Shown here: positions 40,039 to 47,161 of the stretch, one piece after another
Layout of the letters: each line of letters begins with the position of its first letter
How positions within the stretch are numbered: position 1 is the stretch's first letter
Virus record (IMG/VR): IMGVR_UViG_3300023198_000838
Span: 1 to 47,281 of that record
Origin: a virus
Length of the DNA stretch: 47,281 nt
Direction: 5' to 3' (one strand)
Program-made: the position numbers and the translations under genes
The notes under the pieces: model-generated
Databases searched by the model: none
What the model saw: the letters and a program-made list of their open reading frames with translations, nothing else
What the model was told of the DNA's origin: nothing

Positions 40039-40304
40039 TTTGCTTGCACTTTCTCCGATGTGGTGCTGTATTTTTCAATGGCATCGTTGACATCGTGGGC
40101 CAAAGATGCCGCAAAGCCATCTGCTTCTTTTTGTGTTTCGAATTTAAGATTTACCCACATGTTGCGAACGGTAAGCATCAATCTTGGTTCTCTAATATCG
40201 CTCCTGATGTCTGTCACGTTTGAAAGTTTAATATAATTTCCCTGTAAATTGGTCAGTTTTTCACTGCTCATATAGCTCAGATTTGGAGTGCTATCAGTGC
40301 TCAT
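40035..40304 (-). CDS. First gene of the leftward operon, hypothetical
   Basis: An 89-residue protein. The ATG at 40304 follows GAAGGGA; an in-frame ATG at 40433 lies in the promoter region and lacks a good site. The central part has beta strands (YIKLSNVTDIR, LMLTVRNMWVNLKF) and the end is helical, like a small PH- or HTH-less regulator. It is the gene nearest the divergent promoter region and may be a single-strand DNA-binding or control protein, but no family match is certain. Confidence 0.6.
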   Translation of the reverse strand: MSTDSTPNLSYMSSEKLTNLQGNYIKLSNVTDIRSDIREPRLMLTVRNMWVNLKFETQKEADGFAASLAHDVNDAIEKYSTTSEKVQAK

Positions 40305-40699
40305 ATCATTTCCCTTCTTTGCTGAGTTGCCACCGGGAGCATTGCACAACTCATGCCAGGCCTGAATTGTGCGTCTATATTTAATGATTACAATGGTATA
40401 ATACATGTGGCTGATATAAAGAAACGCTTGCACTGCAATTCCTGTTTCAATTCTGAAATATACATGTTAGAATGTGGAAGTGTTGCATGTATGCGTGATT
40501 GTTGTGGAATGCGGTGATATTCCTGTTTTGTGGTTTCAGATGTGAAAAACCGGTTGTTTCCGCTGTGGAAATCACTTGGTTTTCTTCCTGGCACGGGGCT
40601 TGCACTGGGTTAGGGCTGACCGGCGACAGGTGCTGCGTTGCAGTGGGTAGAGTCGCTGACAACCGGAAAGACGGCGAGCGGGTGGAAGGCCCGCATTTT
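40305..40699. promoter_or_regulatory. Divergent control region between leftward and rightward early operons
   Basis: About 395 bases with no secure gene. It contains the rightward extended -10 promoter (40394-40402). The direct repeat GCTTGCACTG occurs at 40426-40435 and 40598-40607. A leftward promoter must also lie here, but no clear -35/-10 pair could be settled. An ORF from 40499 is open in frame with the next gene, but its first 67 codons have no ribosome binding site that I can support. Confidence 0.5.
40394..40402 (+). promoter_or_regulatory. Extended -10 promoter of the rightward early operon
   Basis: TGGTATAAT: a consensus TATAAT (40397-40402) preceded by TGG, the extended -10 element that allows transcription with a weak -35. 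Transcription would begin near 40409 and leave a long leader before the first gene. Nothing like TTGACA lies 17 bases upstream. Confidence 0.6.
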
Positions 40700-40939
40700 A
40701 TGACAATGGCAATAACGCCAAGAAAGAGAGATGGGTTCATCTTGACACCAGAAGAAAGAAAACCTGTTGATTTGCATCCATTCCAAGAGGCGCTTTCTTC
40801 TGCTGACACGGTCGACATACAGTGTAACGGAATTAGAGTTGGAGAGATGCATGTTGAGCAGATTATCAGTCAGAGTTCAAAGATGTTTCCGGTGGAATAT
40901 ACCAGGATAACGCTTTTGGTTATTAAGGAGGTAATATGA
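40700..40939 (+). CDS. Hypothetical protein at the start of the rightward operon
   Basis: A 79-residue protein (start uncertain; ATGs at 40700 and 40706). It reads MTMAITPRKRDGFILTPEER and continues with strands (ADTVDIQCNGIRVGEMHVEQII). The frame is open upstream to 40499, but that part looks unlike a real protein end. The stop overlaps the exonuclease start as ATGA-type coupling (TAATATGA region), so the reading frame is probably used. No function is recognised. Confidence 0.5.
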   Translation: MTMAITPRKRDGFILTPEERKPVDLHPFQEALSSADTVDIQCNGIRVGEMHVEQIISQSSKMFPVEYTRITLLVIKEVI

Positions 40940-41808
40940 CACCAGAAGGAAGAAAACACTGGCTAGACCAGCGCCGCAAAATGATTACCGCGTCAGACGT
41001 GGCGGCAATCCTCGGATTTGACCCTCCCCGGTCCGCTTGGTCTGTTTACGTCCAAAAAAAGACCGGCGAGGAGCTCGAGGACACCGACGAGATGATGATG
41101 GGGCGGATGTTTGAGGAGCCCATAGCTCAGTTGTACGCTATCAAAACGGGGCGTCCGGTCGCGAACATGGGCGCCACTGAAATCCAGGTTCATCCTTCCA
41201 TCCCGTGGATCGGGGCGACGCTGGACCGGGTGACATGGGATGTGGGCGATGACCCATTGAAGGTCGAAGGTTGCCCCCTCGAAATCAAGCACGGCGGCAA
41301 CTACCAGCTGTCCAACTGGGCCGATGGGCCTCCCCTGAAGGTTCAGATACAGCTTCAGATGCAGATGATATGCACTGGCTCACCGTGGGGGGCGTACTGT
41401 GCGGTCATTGGCGGGCAGGCTCCTCGGTTCGATGATTTGGAGTTGAACGATAATTTTTTCGAGTCCATTTTCCCGAAGCTCGAGGAATTCAAACGGCGGA
41501 TGGATGAGAGTGAGCCGCCGCCGGTTGAGTCTCCTCGGGACCTTGCATCGGTTAAAAAGCTGTATCCGCTTGATAGTGGAGAGACGGTTTATATCCATGG
41601 AATGAAGATGATATCGGATGCGTGGGAGGCTGCAAAAATTGAAATTGGTGACTTCCAGGATGACCGCGATGAATACGCAGGCAGGCTCCGGGCGGCCATG
41701 GGAGAGGCCACATTCGGCCACCTGGGGGATGGGACAATGTTGACGCTGCGAAAGACCAAGACGAAAAAAGGGGCGACCTATCGGACGCTCAGGAGGATTA
41801 GGATATGA
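40936..41808 (+). CDS. YqaJ-type viral exonuclease
   Basis: A 290-residue nuclease of the lambda exonuclease/YqaJ fold. Visible are the N-terminal WLDQRRKMITASDVAAILG, FEEPIAQLYAIKTG (catalytic Glu region), GATLDRVTW (Asp), LEIKHGG (the ExK motif) and QIQLQMQM (Gln motif). These enzymes digest one DNA strand from double-strand ends and hand the remaining strand to an annealing protein. The next large gene (41981-43174) is the likely partner. AAGGAGG precedes the ATG. The end overlaps a small zinc protein as ATGA. Confidence 0.88.
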   Translation: MTPEGRKHWLDQRRKMITASDVAAILGFDPPRSAWSVYVQKKTGEELEDTDEMMMGRMFEEPIAQLYAIKTGRPVANMGATEIQVHPSIPWIGATLDRVTWDVGDDPLKVEGCPLEIKHGGNYQLSNWADGPPLKVQIQLQMQMICTGSPWGAYCAVIGGQAPRFDDLELNDNFFESIFPKLEEFKRRMDESEPPPVESPRDLASVKKLYPLDSGETVYIHGMKMISDAWEAAKIEIGDFQDDRDEYAGRLRAAMGEATFGHLGDGTMLTLRKTKTKKGATYRTLRRIRI

Positions 41809-41984
41809 AACAGCAATGGTTTTGTAATGGATGTAAATCAATGTGGCATGACAGTAAGCGATATCAGCGGTGCTCGGAAAACTCGACGGCCAAATTTTAT
41901 TTTTTGTGCCCCAAGGTTGTCACTGAGAGGGTTATTGTTGCGGCAAATTTGGCACTTCCAAAAATTGAGAGGCGATCGAGATGA
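41805..41984 (+). CDS. 59-residue zinc-ribbon-like protein
   Basis: A small protein starting MKQQWFCNGCKSMWHDSKRY, with further Cys in QRCS and FLCP, so a four-cysteine zinc site is possible. An AGGAGG site precedes it. It overlaps both neighbours in ATGA junctions. It may bind DNA or one of the two recombination proteins on either side, but this is inference from position. Confidence 0.62.
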   Translation: MKQQWFCNGCKSMWHDSKRYQRCSENSTAKFYFLCPKVVTERVIVAANLALPKIERRSR

Positions 41985-43174
41985 CAAACGAAATACAGAA
42001 ACACACAGGAGGCGCGGTCACGGCGACAAACGGCGCATTCTCTCAATCGATGGAGATGACCGGTTCGACCGTCGGGGAGGTCATGGCGGCACGCGAGAAG
42101 GCGATGATTGAAAGCCGTCTAACCATCGCGATGCACAACCGAAGGGATTGGGATGACATCCGCGTTAGCCTCATGAAAGCGGTTGAGCGTCCTGGGTTTG
42201 CTGATGCAGACATGCGCAAACAGGCTGGTTCGGCATGGTATAAACTACCGTTCGGCGACAATGCAGAAGGGTTTTCAATTCGCTTCGCTGAGGAGGCCCT
42301 CCGGACGATGGGGAACCTTGATGCCCAATCAACGATTATTTGGGACGATGACGACAAGCGCATTATCCAGGTTGTCGTGTTCGATCTCGAGGCCAATATC
42401 TCGATACCAACACAGATAATCGTCGACAAGACGGTTGAGAAAAAGAAGCTCAAAACAAACAGACAGGGCCACATTGTAGAGGTTGCCCTCCGGACGAGAA
42501 TCAACTCCAGCGGGGAGACCAACTACATTGTTAAGGCCGACGAATCAACGTTGCTCAGAAAACAAAACGCGGCCATCTCGAAGGCGCTCAGAAACGGAAT
42601 AATGCGACTTGTTCCAGGTGATATTCAGGCAACGTGCCGTGAGCGGATAATGCAGATACGCCACGGCGACACGGCAACCGATCCGGACGGGGCGCGAAAG
42701 AAATTGATAGACGCGTTTTCAAGGCTGAACGTGTCACCATCAGACCTTTCTGATTATGCTGGATTTGACCTAGGGAAGCTCTCGCCGGCGCAGATAGACC
42801 ACCTACGTGAGCTCTACGACGCCATCAGGGCGGGGCGCACCACATGGCAAAAGGTGATGGTAGAGGTTCGAGAGGAGCGCGGAGAATTGGAGCCGATGCC
42901 GACCACCCTCGAAGATGTCGCAAAAGAGGTGCAGGCCAAGACCGAGGAGGCTAAGACCGTGGAGCCGAAAAACGGTGTCGACCCGCAACCGGCGATCGAT
43001 TTATCGCGAAAATTATGGACGGATGACCACATGGTGAAGCTGTCCGAGTTGTGTCGAAAGCAGAAATTTAGCGTCACCAGCATGACGCGTGAGCAAAACA
43101 ATTGGCTCATGAATGAGCTTGGCTTGCGGGTCGATGCCATCGAAGCCGAAAAGGATGAGGAGATGAAAAAATGA
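41981..43174 (+). CDS. Probable single-strand annealing recombination protein
   Basis: A 397-residue protein of a family that I recall from phage recombination modules. Conserved-looking segments are SAWYKLPFGDNAEGFSIRFA, EALRTMGN, VFDLEANISIPTQI, TVEKKKLKTNRQG, YIVKADESTLLRKQNAAISK and LVPGDIQATCRERI. Its place right after a YqaJ exonuclease is where Rec/Bet-type annealing proteins occur, though it is not a plain RecT. The C-terminal 100 residues are a charged linker and a small helical domain. It probably anneals single strands during repair and replication. Confidence 0.6.
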   Translation: MTNEIQKHTGGAVTATNGAFSQSMEMTGSTVGEVMAAREKAMIESRLTIAMHNRRDWDDIRVSLMKAVERPGFADADMRKQAGSAWYKLPFGDNAEGFSIRFAEEALRTMGNLDAQSTIIWDDDDKRIIQVVVFDLEANISIPTQIIVDKTVEKKKLKTNRQGHIVEVALRTRINSSGETNYIVKADESTLLRKQNAAISKALRNGIMRLVPGDIQATCRERIMQIRHGDTATDPDGARKKLIDAFSRLNVSPSDLSDYAGFDLGKLSPAQIDHLRELYDAIRAGRTTWQKVMVEVREERGELEPMPTTLEDVAKEVQAKTEEAKTVEPKNGVDPQPAIDLSRKLWTDDHMVKLSELCRKQKFSVTSMTREQNNWLMNELGLRVDAIEAEKDEEMKK

Positions 43175-43512
43175 GTTTACCGTACGAGGAAATTTGTATT
43201 GCGGCCCTAGGTGCAGGCCAGGCCGCAGTGAAACAGCTCGACCATGCGCTGATGGAAGCTGCAAAAAACATCGCCGACCCGAACAGCGACGTGACGAAAA
43301 CGAGAACCGTCACGCTCAAGGTTGTTTTGAAACCGGCGCTCGATAGGCAGTCGGCCGAAATAACGTTTTCGGTTGACAAGAAATTTGCAGGGGACACGCC
43401 TGGGATCAGTCATGTGCAAATTTCACAGGACGGCCGGGGTCATGTCCCGATGGCCGATCAAATACCGTTGACCGGCACGAATCTACGGGCTGAGAATGGA
43501 GGAGACGAATGA
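43171..43512 (+). CDS. Conserved phage early protein of unknown function
   Basis: A 113-residue protein with an N-terminal helical half (AALGAGQAAVKQLDHALMEAAKNIADPN) followed by beta strands (TRTVTLKVVLKPALD, QSAEITFSVDKKFAG). I recall similar proteins next to DUF2303-like genes in other phages' early regions, some named replication terminator proteins, but there is no proof of that role. It overlaps both neighbours by ATGA. Confidence 0.6.
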   Translation: MSLPYEEICIAALGAGQAAVKQLDHALMEAAKNIADPNSDVTKTRTVTLKVVLKPALDRQSAEITFSVDKKFAGDTPGISHVQISQDGRGHVPMADQIPLTGTNLRAENGGDE

Positions 43513-44243
43513 TAAGAGCAGCACTTAAGTATCTGGTTGAACTAGGGCGTGAAAATGGAAACATTCCGATCGAGGTCGATGGGCGGTTATATTGGTCACG
43601 GACCGGAAAGCCGATAAAGCCGCCGTTGACAGACGCCGTCACGACCACCGGTTCTATTGACGCGTTCTTGTCGGTTCTGGATTCTCCAGAACTACAAGAT
43701 CTCAATATTGGGGTAGTTGAGATTGTGGTCGAAGGCACTGACCGTGTCTCTATGGTAGTTCGGCCTAGTCTACTTTGGAGAGAGAGGCACACAATCATCG
43801 AGGCAAGGTGGGGCTGTGAGGAATTTCCATTTAACCAGTATCTTCCGGTTGAGGATTTCGTCATCAAAGCACAGTGCCGATTCCAGGATACCGAGGAAAA
43901 GCGCACACTCATCGAACACGTCTCTGGCATCATCGCAGAGGAATCGATTGAGACACAGGACGACGGAGTCACGCAGGCGGTAATACGGAAAGATTCCATG
44001 AACCGAAAAAACAGGGAATATATTACACCAATCATCAACCTGCGCCCGTATCGGACATTCCCTGAAGTTGTTCAGACCGAGAGTCCGTTTTTGCTTCGGA
44101 TGTCGAAGTCAAATGACGCTCCGACGGTCGCACTTTTCGAGGCAGACGGCGGGATGTGGATTGCTGACGCGTGCTCCAATATCGCTGAGTACATCCGTAA
44201 TGATAAGCGAGTGAAGCGTCACGAGATTGCGGTAATCGGGTGA
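43509..44243 (+). CDS. YfdQ/DUF2303-like phage protein
   Basis: A 244-residue soluble protein. Elements such as RHTIIEARWGCEEFPFNQYLPVEDFVIKAQ, LIEHVSGIIAEE, the ITPIINLRPYRTFPEVVQTESPFLLR run and ALFEADGGMWIADACSNI resemble the DUF2303/YfdQ family. That family is widespread in phage early operons. Its molecular role is unknown. It follows its usual neighbour (43171-43512), which supports the call. The GTGA overlap couples it to the small winged-helix protein. Confidence 0.65.
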   Translation: MIRAALKYLVELGRENGNIPIEVDGRLYWSRTGKPIKPPLTDAVTTTGSIDAFLSVLDSPELQDLNIGVVEIVVEGTDRVSMVVRPSLLWRERHTIIEARWGCEEFPFNQYLPVEDFVIKAQCRFQDTEEKRTLIEHVSGIIAEESIETQDDGVTQAVIRKDSMNRKNREYITPIINLRPYRTFPEVVQTESPFLLRMSKSNDAPTVALFEADGGMWIADACSNIAEYIRNDKRVKRHEIAVIG

Positions 44244-44461
44244 CAGCTGAGGCAAATTGCAAGGCGGTTGTAGACCTGCTCGAGCATCACCAAGGCGCTG
44301 GCGATGGGCTATCCTGGACTATGGAGTTTATCGCAGAACAGCTAGGACTTGAGCTCGTGGCGGCATACCAGGCGCTGATGCTTTTGGTTGGTGTTGGGGT
44401 TTTGAGGATGGTTAAGAACCAATATTTTTTGAACGAAAAAAAGGAGAGACACAATGGATGA
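44240..44461 (+). CDS. Small winged-helix-like protein
   Basis: A 73-residue protein starting at GTG. It has three helices and a short hairpin (TMEFIAEQLGLELVAAYQALMLLVGVGVLRMVKNQYFL), the layout of a winged-helix DNA-binding domain where the second helix pair would read DNA. It could regulate the early operon or bind replication DNA. The stop lies in the start of the coiled-coil gene, which overlaps it by eight bases. Confidence 0.6.
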   Translation: MTAEANCKAVVDLLEHHQGAGDGLSWTMEFIAEQLGLELVAAYQALMLLVGVGVLRMVKNQYFLNEKKERHNG

Positions 44462-44696
44462 TTACGAAGTCGATGAAGTCGGAAATGGCATTATTCTCAG
44501 TGACGCATGTAAGGAAATCGAGCAGCTCAAGGCCGAAAATGAGCAGCTGAGAAATATCGCAGATGGAAACGCGCGGGTTGTTGATAAACTCAAAAACATC
44601 ATCGTTAGTATGGAGGAAAATTCGTATGATCGCCAGGTTGCCGATGCGCAGGCGCGGGCGGCTCAGGAGCAAAATAGTGAAGCAGAAACGAAATAA
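44454..44696 (+). CDS. Coiled-coil small protein
   Basis: An 80-residue acidic protein with a coiled-coil from about residue 17 (ACKEIEQLKAENEQLRNIADG), probably a dimer. AAGGAGAG precedes the ATG at 44454. Its last bases overlap the VRR-NUC gene start at 44677. The function is unknown. Confidence 0.6.
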   Translation: MDDYEVDEVGNGIILSDACKEIEQLKAENEQLRNIADGNARVVDKLKNIIVSMEENSYDRQVADAQARAAQEQNSEAETK

Positions 44697-45063
44697 CGAA
44701 GAGCACAAAATCCAGTGCGCAATCATCGACTGGGCCAGGCTGGCGGAGCGGTCATATCCAGGCCTTGAGCTCCTGCACGCGATACCGAATGGCGGGGCAA
44801 GGGATGTGGTCACCGGCGCCATGCTGAAGCGCGAAGGCGTTCTTCGGGGTGTTCCTGATTTGTTTCTTCCGGTGCCTTACAGCTCCGGATACAGCGGTCT
44901 CTACATCGAGGTCAAAACGCCACGGGGCAAGCTCACGAATGAGCAGACGGCGTTCATGGGTAAGGCCAGGGCTCAGGGGTACGCAACGCGCGTCGTACGG
45001 TCGGCGCAGGATGGGATTGACTGCATAGCTGAGTATCTTTGCTGTGAGTTTGTTCAGAAGTAG
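44677..45063 (+). CDS. VRR-NUC nuclease
   Basis: A 128-residue nuclease of the PD-(D/E)xK fold. Motifs: the N-terminal Glu region (EEHKIQCAIIDWA), GVPDLFLPVP (Asp), LYIEVKTPRGKL (ExK) and the trailing NEQTAFMGKARAQGY. The GTG at 44677 follows CAGGAG; an in-frame ATG at 44563 would lie in the preceding gene. Phage VRR-NUC proteins are thought to act as Holliday-junction or structure-specific nucleases, consistent with the recombination genes upstream. Confidence 0.85.
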   Translation: MKQKRNNEEHKIQCAIIDWARLAERSYPGLELLHAIPNGGARDVVTGAMLKREGVLRGVPDLFLPVPYSSGYSGLYIEVKTPRGKLTNEQTAFMGKARAQGYATRVVRSAQDGIDCIAEYLCCEFVQK

Positions 45064-45075
45064 GGAGGCGAGACG

Positions 45076-45240
45076 ATGGAGTATTTTACTATGATTCTTG
45101 GGGCATCAGCAATTGCGTGGCTTGTCGCGAATACGGCTAAGACGATAGTTTCGATGTTCTATCTACACAAGGCGTCAAAAATTAAGATTTGGCAGCTTGA
45201 GATCGAGCTGGGCAGGATGAAGGATGGATGGGAAGGGTAG
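45076..45240 (+). CDS. 54-residue single-helix membrane protein
   Basis: A small protein, MEYFTMILGASAIAWLVANT onward, with one membrane helix (about 5-29) and a charged, helical C-terminal part (KIKIWQLEIELGRMKDGWEG). GGAGGCGAG precedes the ATG. It could be a host-takeover or superinfection-exclusion peptide, or an accessory holin. No family is recognised. Confidence 0.55.
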   Translation: MEYFTMILGASAIAWLVANTAKTIVSMFYLHKASKIKIWQLEIELGRMKDGWEG

Positions 45241-45246
45241 AATCCG

Positions 45247-45272
45247 TGCTACCATAAAAACAGGAGGTAGCA
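45247..45272 (+). promoter_or_regulatory. Hairpin covering a ribosome binding site
   Basis: TGCTACC (45247-45253) and GGTAGCA (45266-45272) form a perfect 7-base stem with a 12-base loop. The AGGAGG ribosome binding site (45262-45267) lies at the edge of the loop and inside the stem, immediately before the ATG at 45273. Folding would limit access to the ribosome. Confidence 0.45.
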
Positions 45273-46031
45273 ATGATTGAACTGGACATGGACACAAAAC
45301 CGATAGAGCAGCTCGAGAACGACCTGGACAAGTTCGGCGCCAAGGCCCTCCCATGGGGAGTCAAAAACGGGCTCGACACCATGGCGTTCAAAACGTCGGA
45401 TTTGGCAAGGCGAAACGTGAACCGGAAATTCGAGATTCGAAATAAGTTCACCGAGCGGTCAATCCAGTTTCAGAAAACCACAACGCTGAATATCGATAAA
45501 ATGGTCTCTGAGGCGGGCTCAGTCCAGGACTACATGAGAGAGCAAGAGGAGGGCTTTACTAGGCGCAGCACGGGTAGTGAGGGCGTTCCCGTCCCAACGC
45601 CTTATGCAGCCGGGCAGGGCCAGGCGGGCAAACGCACCGACCCGGTGAAACGAAAATATCGGGTGAATCGTTTAAAAGTGCTGAAGCGAACGGCACAGTA
45701 CGGTGATTCAAAACAGTCGCTTGTCCGTCGAGTGCAGAAGGCTATCAAAAGCAGGAAACGAATTATTTTCATTGATAGAAGGGACAGGCACGCAATGGGA
45801 TTTGCGCTCGGATTCTATGAGGTAGTTGGAGGCGAAAAGACCAAGCGAGGTTGGCCGAGGGGGGCATGGCTCAAGATGGTCTACAACTTGGCTCACCCCG
45901 TTTTGACGACGAAGGCCACGCCGTGGCTCGAGCCTTCGGCGAAGCTTGTGCTTTCCAAGCATGATGAAATCTATGCTGATGCGATTGAGAAGCAGATTGA
46001 GAAACAGCGTTTGTTTCGGGATCGGGGATGA
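45273..46031 (+). CDS. Phage structural-like protein (minor tail gpZ-like) in the early operon
   Basis: A 252-residue basic protein. The start (LENDLDKFGAKALPWGVKNGLDTMAFKTSDLARRNVNRKF) resembles minor tail protein gpZ-type sequences, which begin with AVKNALNDTAFDAR-like helices. The middle part is Gly/Pro and Lys/Arg-rich (TPYAAGQGQAGKRTDPVKRKYR) and the end is a helix. It sits among early genes, far from other virion genes. It may be a completion protein in an odd place or have another DNA-related function. Confidence 0.45.
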   Translation: MIELDMDTKPIEQLENDLDKFGAKALPWGVKNGLDTMAFKTSDLARRNVNRKFEIRNKFTERSIQFQKTTTLNIDKMVSEAGSVQDYMREQEEGFTRRSTGSEGVPVPTPYAAGQGQAGKRTDPVKRKYRVNRLKVLKRTAQYGDSKQSLVRRVQKAIKSRKRIIFIDRRDRHAMGFALGFYEVVGGEKTKRGWPRGAWLKMVYNLAHPVLTTKATPWLEPSAKLVLSKHDEIYADAIEKQIEKQRLFRDRG

Positions 46032-46035
46032 TGTC

Positions 46036-46287
46036 ATGGTTACCTGGTTAGAGATGATAATTTGTGAAATGGAATATAATGGCGATTCCCTTGATGACAA
46101 GGTTTCTTGCACGCTTAGCATCGTCGAACTAGGGGTTCCGTTTGACAGTGGCTATGGTGCCATCGAGGGCGAACCATTCACTCTTTGGACAAAAAAGAGA
46201 GTCTATTTCCCGGTTTCATATGATGGCGCAGAATGTGTCGGTTCAGTGTCAAGGGATCCAGATGGCAGGGCCACAAGTCATATATAG
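46036..46287 (+). CDS. Hypothetical acidic protein
   Basis: An 83-residue protein beginning MVTWLEMIICEMEYNGDSLD, beta-rich afterwards (SCTLSIVELGVPFDSGYG, FTLWTKKRVYFPVSYD). The ATG at 46036 follows GGGGATGA; an in-frame ATG at 45946 lies within the preceding gene. No domain is recognised and no membrane segment is seen. Confidence 0.55.
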   Translation: MVTWLEMIICEMEYNGDSLDDKVSCTLSIVELGVPFDSGYGAIEGEPFTLWTKKRVYFPVSYDGAECVGSVSRDPDGRATSHI

Positions 46288-46299
46288 AAAGGCAAGACG

Positions 46300-46530
46300 A
46301 TGGAAAAGCGCTTCGCCCTCGGGCAGCACGTCAGAGCCCTTGGTGATTGGCCAATACGCCGCATTTATAGCAACGGATATGTGAAGATCGCTGATATAGA
46401 GCATGGTGAGCTGGCTATCGTAACTGGGCACGATGGAGACAAGACGATTTTCAACATCGTGAGGTATCAGATTATTGTCACGCTCGAAGAGTACTTATGG
46501 GAGGCAACCGATGAAACCGGAAACGATTGA
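46300..46530 (+). CDS. Hypothetical small protein
   Basis: A 76-residue protein with SH3-like strands (GQHVRALGDWPIRRIYSNGYVKIADIEHGELAIVTGHDGDK). Its ribosome binding site and first codons (46285-46305) are identical over 21 bases to those of the tail chaperone at 18191-18211. It overlaps the next gene by 20 bases. The function is unknown. Confidence 0.55.
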   Translation: MEKRFALGQHVRALGDWPIRRIYSNGYVKIADIEHGELAIVTGHDGDKTIFNIVRYQIIVTLEEYLWEATDETGND

Positions 46531-47161
46531 GAAGCTCGAGAGAGTGGTTGAGGACATTCGGTCGATGGGGCTTGACGTGTATTCCTATAGATTCACTGGA
46601 AAGCTTATCCATGAGGAGCAGGCCTCGATCAATGTGCGCTGCAAATGTGGCGACATGCGACAGACGCTTACCGAGGCCGACATCGATGCCGGCCGATGGG
46701 GGCTGCTAAAGCTGGTCGGTATTCCGTTCAAGGAGGTTGAGGTTATGAAAGGGGCTGCCATGGGTGCGACTGGGGAGTCCGTCCGCTCCGTATCCTCACC
46801 AGAGGAGGCAATGAAGCTGTTTGGGTGGCATATGAAAAAGGAGTTTTTTGAGGGTCACAGGATGACTGTGTGCCCCATCGACAGTTGCGACGATGAAAAT
46901 ATCCAGCTAGAGTCAGAGGGCGATGCGGGCGGGGGTGAGGGCGGAAATCCCTCGGTTGAGATGGAAGCGCTCGTGATGGAGAACAAGGACATCAAGGCCA
47001 GGCTTGAGCTCCTCGAGGCCGAAGAGTTAGTAGCTGAACAAGTAGATGAGCACCTTGTCGGTTTAGTGGAAGAGTTGGCTGAGCGTATTCTGGCGCTTGA
47101 GCAGAAGTGCGAGGGGTTCGAGAAGGACAGGCGCAGCTACCCATTTTTTAGTAAGCCATGA
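46511..47161 (+). CDS. Protein with zinc-like motif and coiled-coil tail
   Basis: A 216-residue protein starting at 46511 after GGGAGG (an in-frame ATG at 46475 lies within the preceding gene). The N-terminal third has a helix, then NVRCKCGDM (Cys pair); a later CPIDSCDDEN gives two more cysteines. After a Gly/Glu linker (EGDAGGGEGGNPS) comes a long acidic coiled coil (about 150-210). No catalytic motif is visible. It might be a transcription or assembly adaptor. It overlaps the last ORF as ATGA. Confidence 0.55.
   Translation: MKPETIEKLERVVEDIRSMGLDVYSYRFTGKLIHEEQASINVRCKCGDMRQTLTEADIDAGRWGLLKLVGIPFKEVEVMKGAAMGATGESVRSVSSPEEAMKLFGWHMKKEFFEGHRMTVCPIDSCDDENIQLESEGDAGGGEGGNPSVEMEALVMENKDIKARLELLEAEELVAEQVDEHLVGLVEELAERILALEQKCEGFEKDRRSYPFFSKP

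Noticed and set aside
40499-40699. Upstream extension of the first rightward gene from TTG 40499
   Set aside because: No ribosome binding site, Cys/Trp-rich odd composition, and it lies in the divergent control region.
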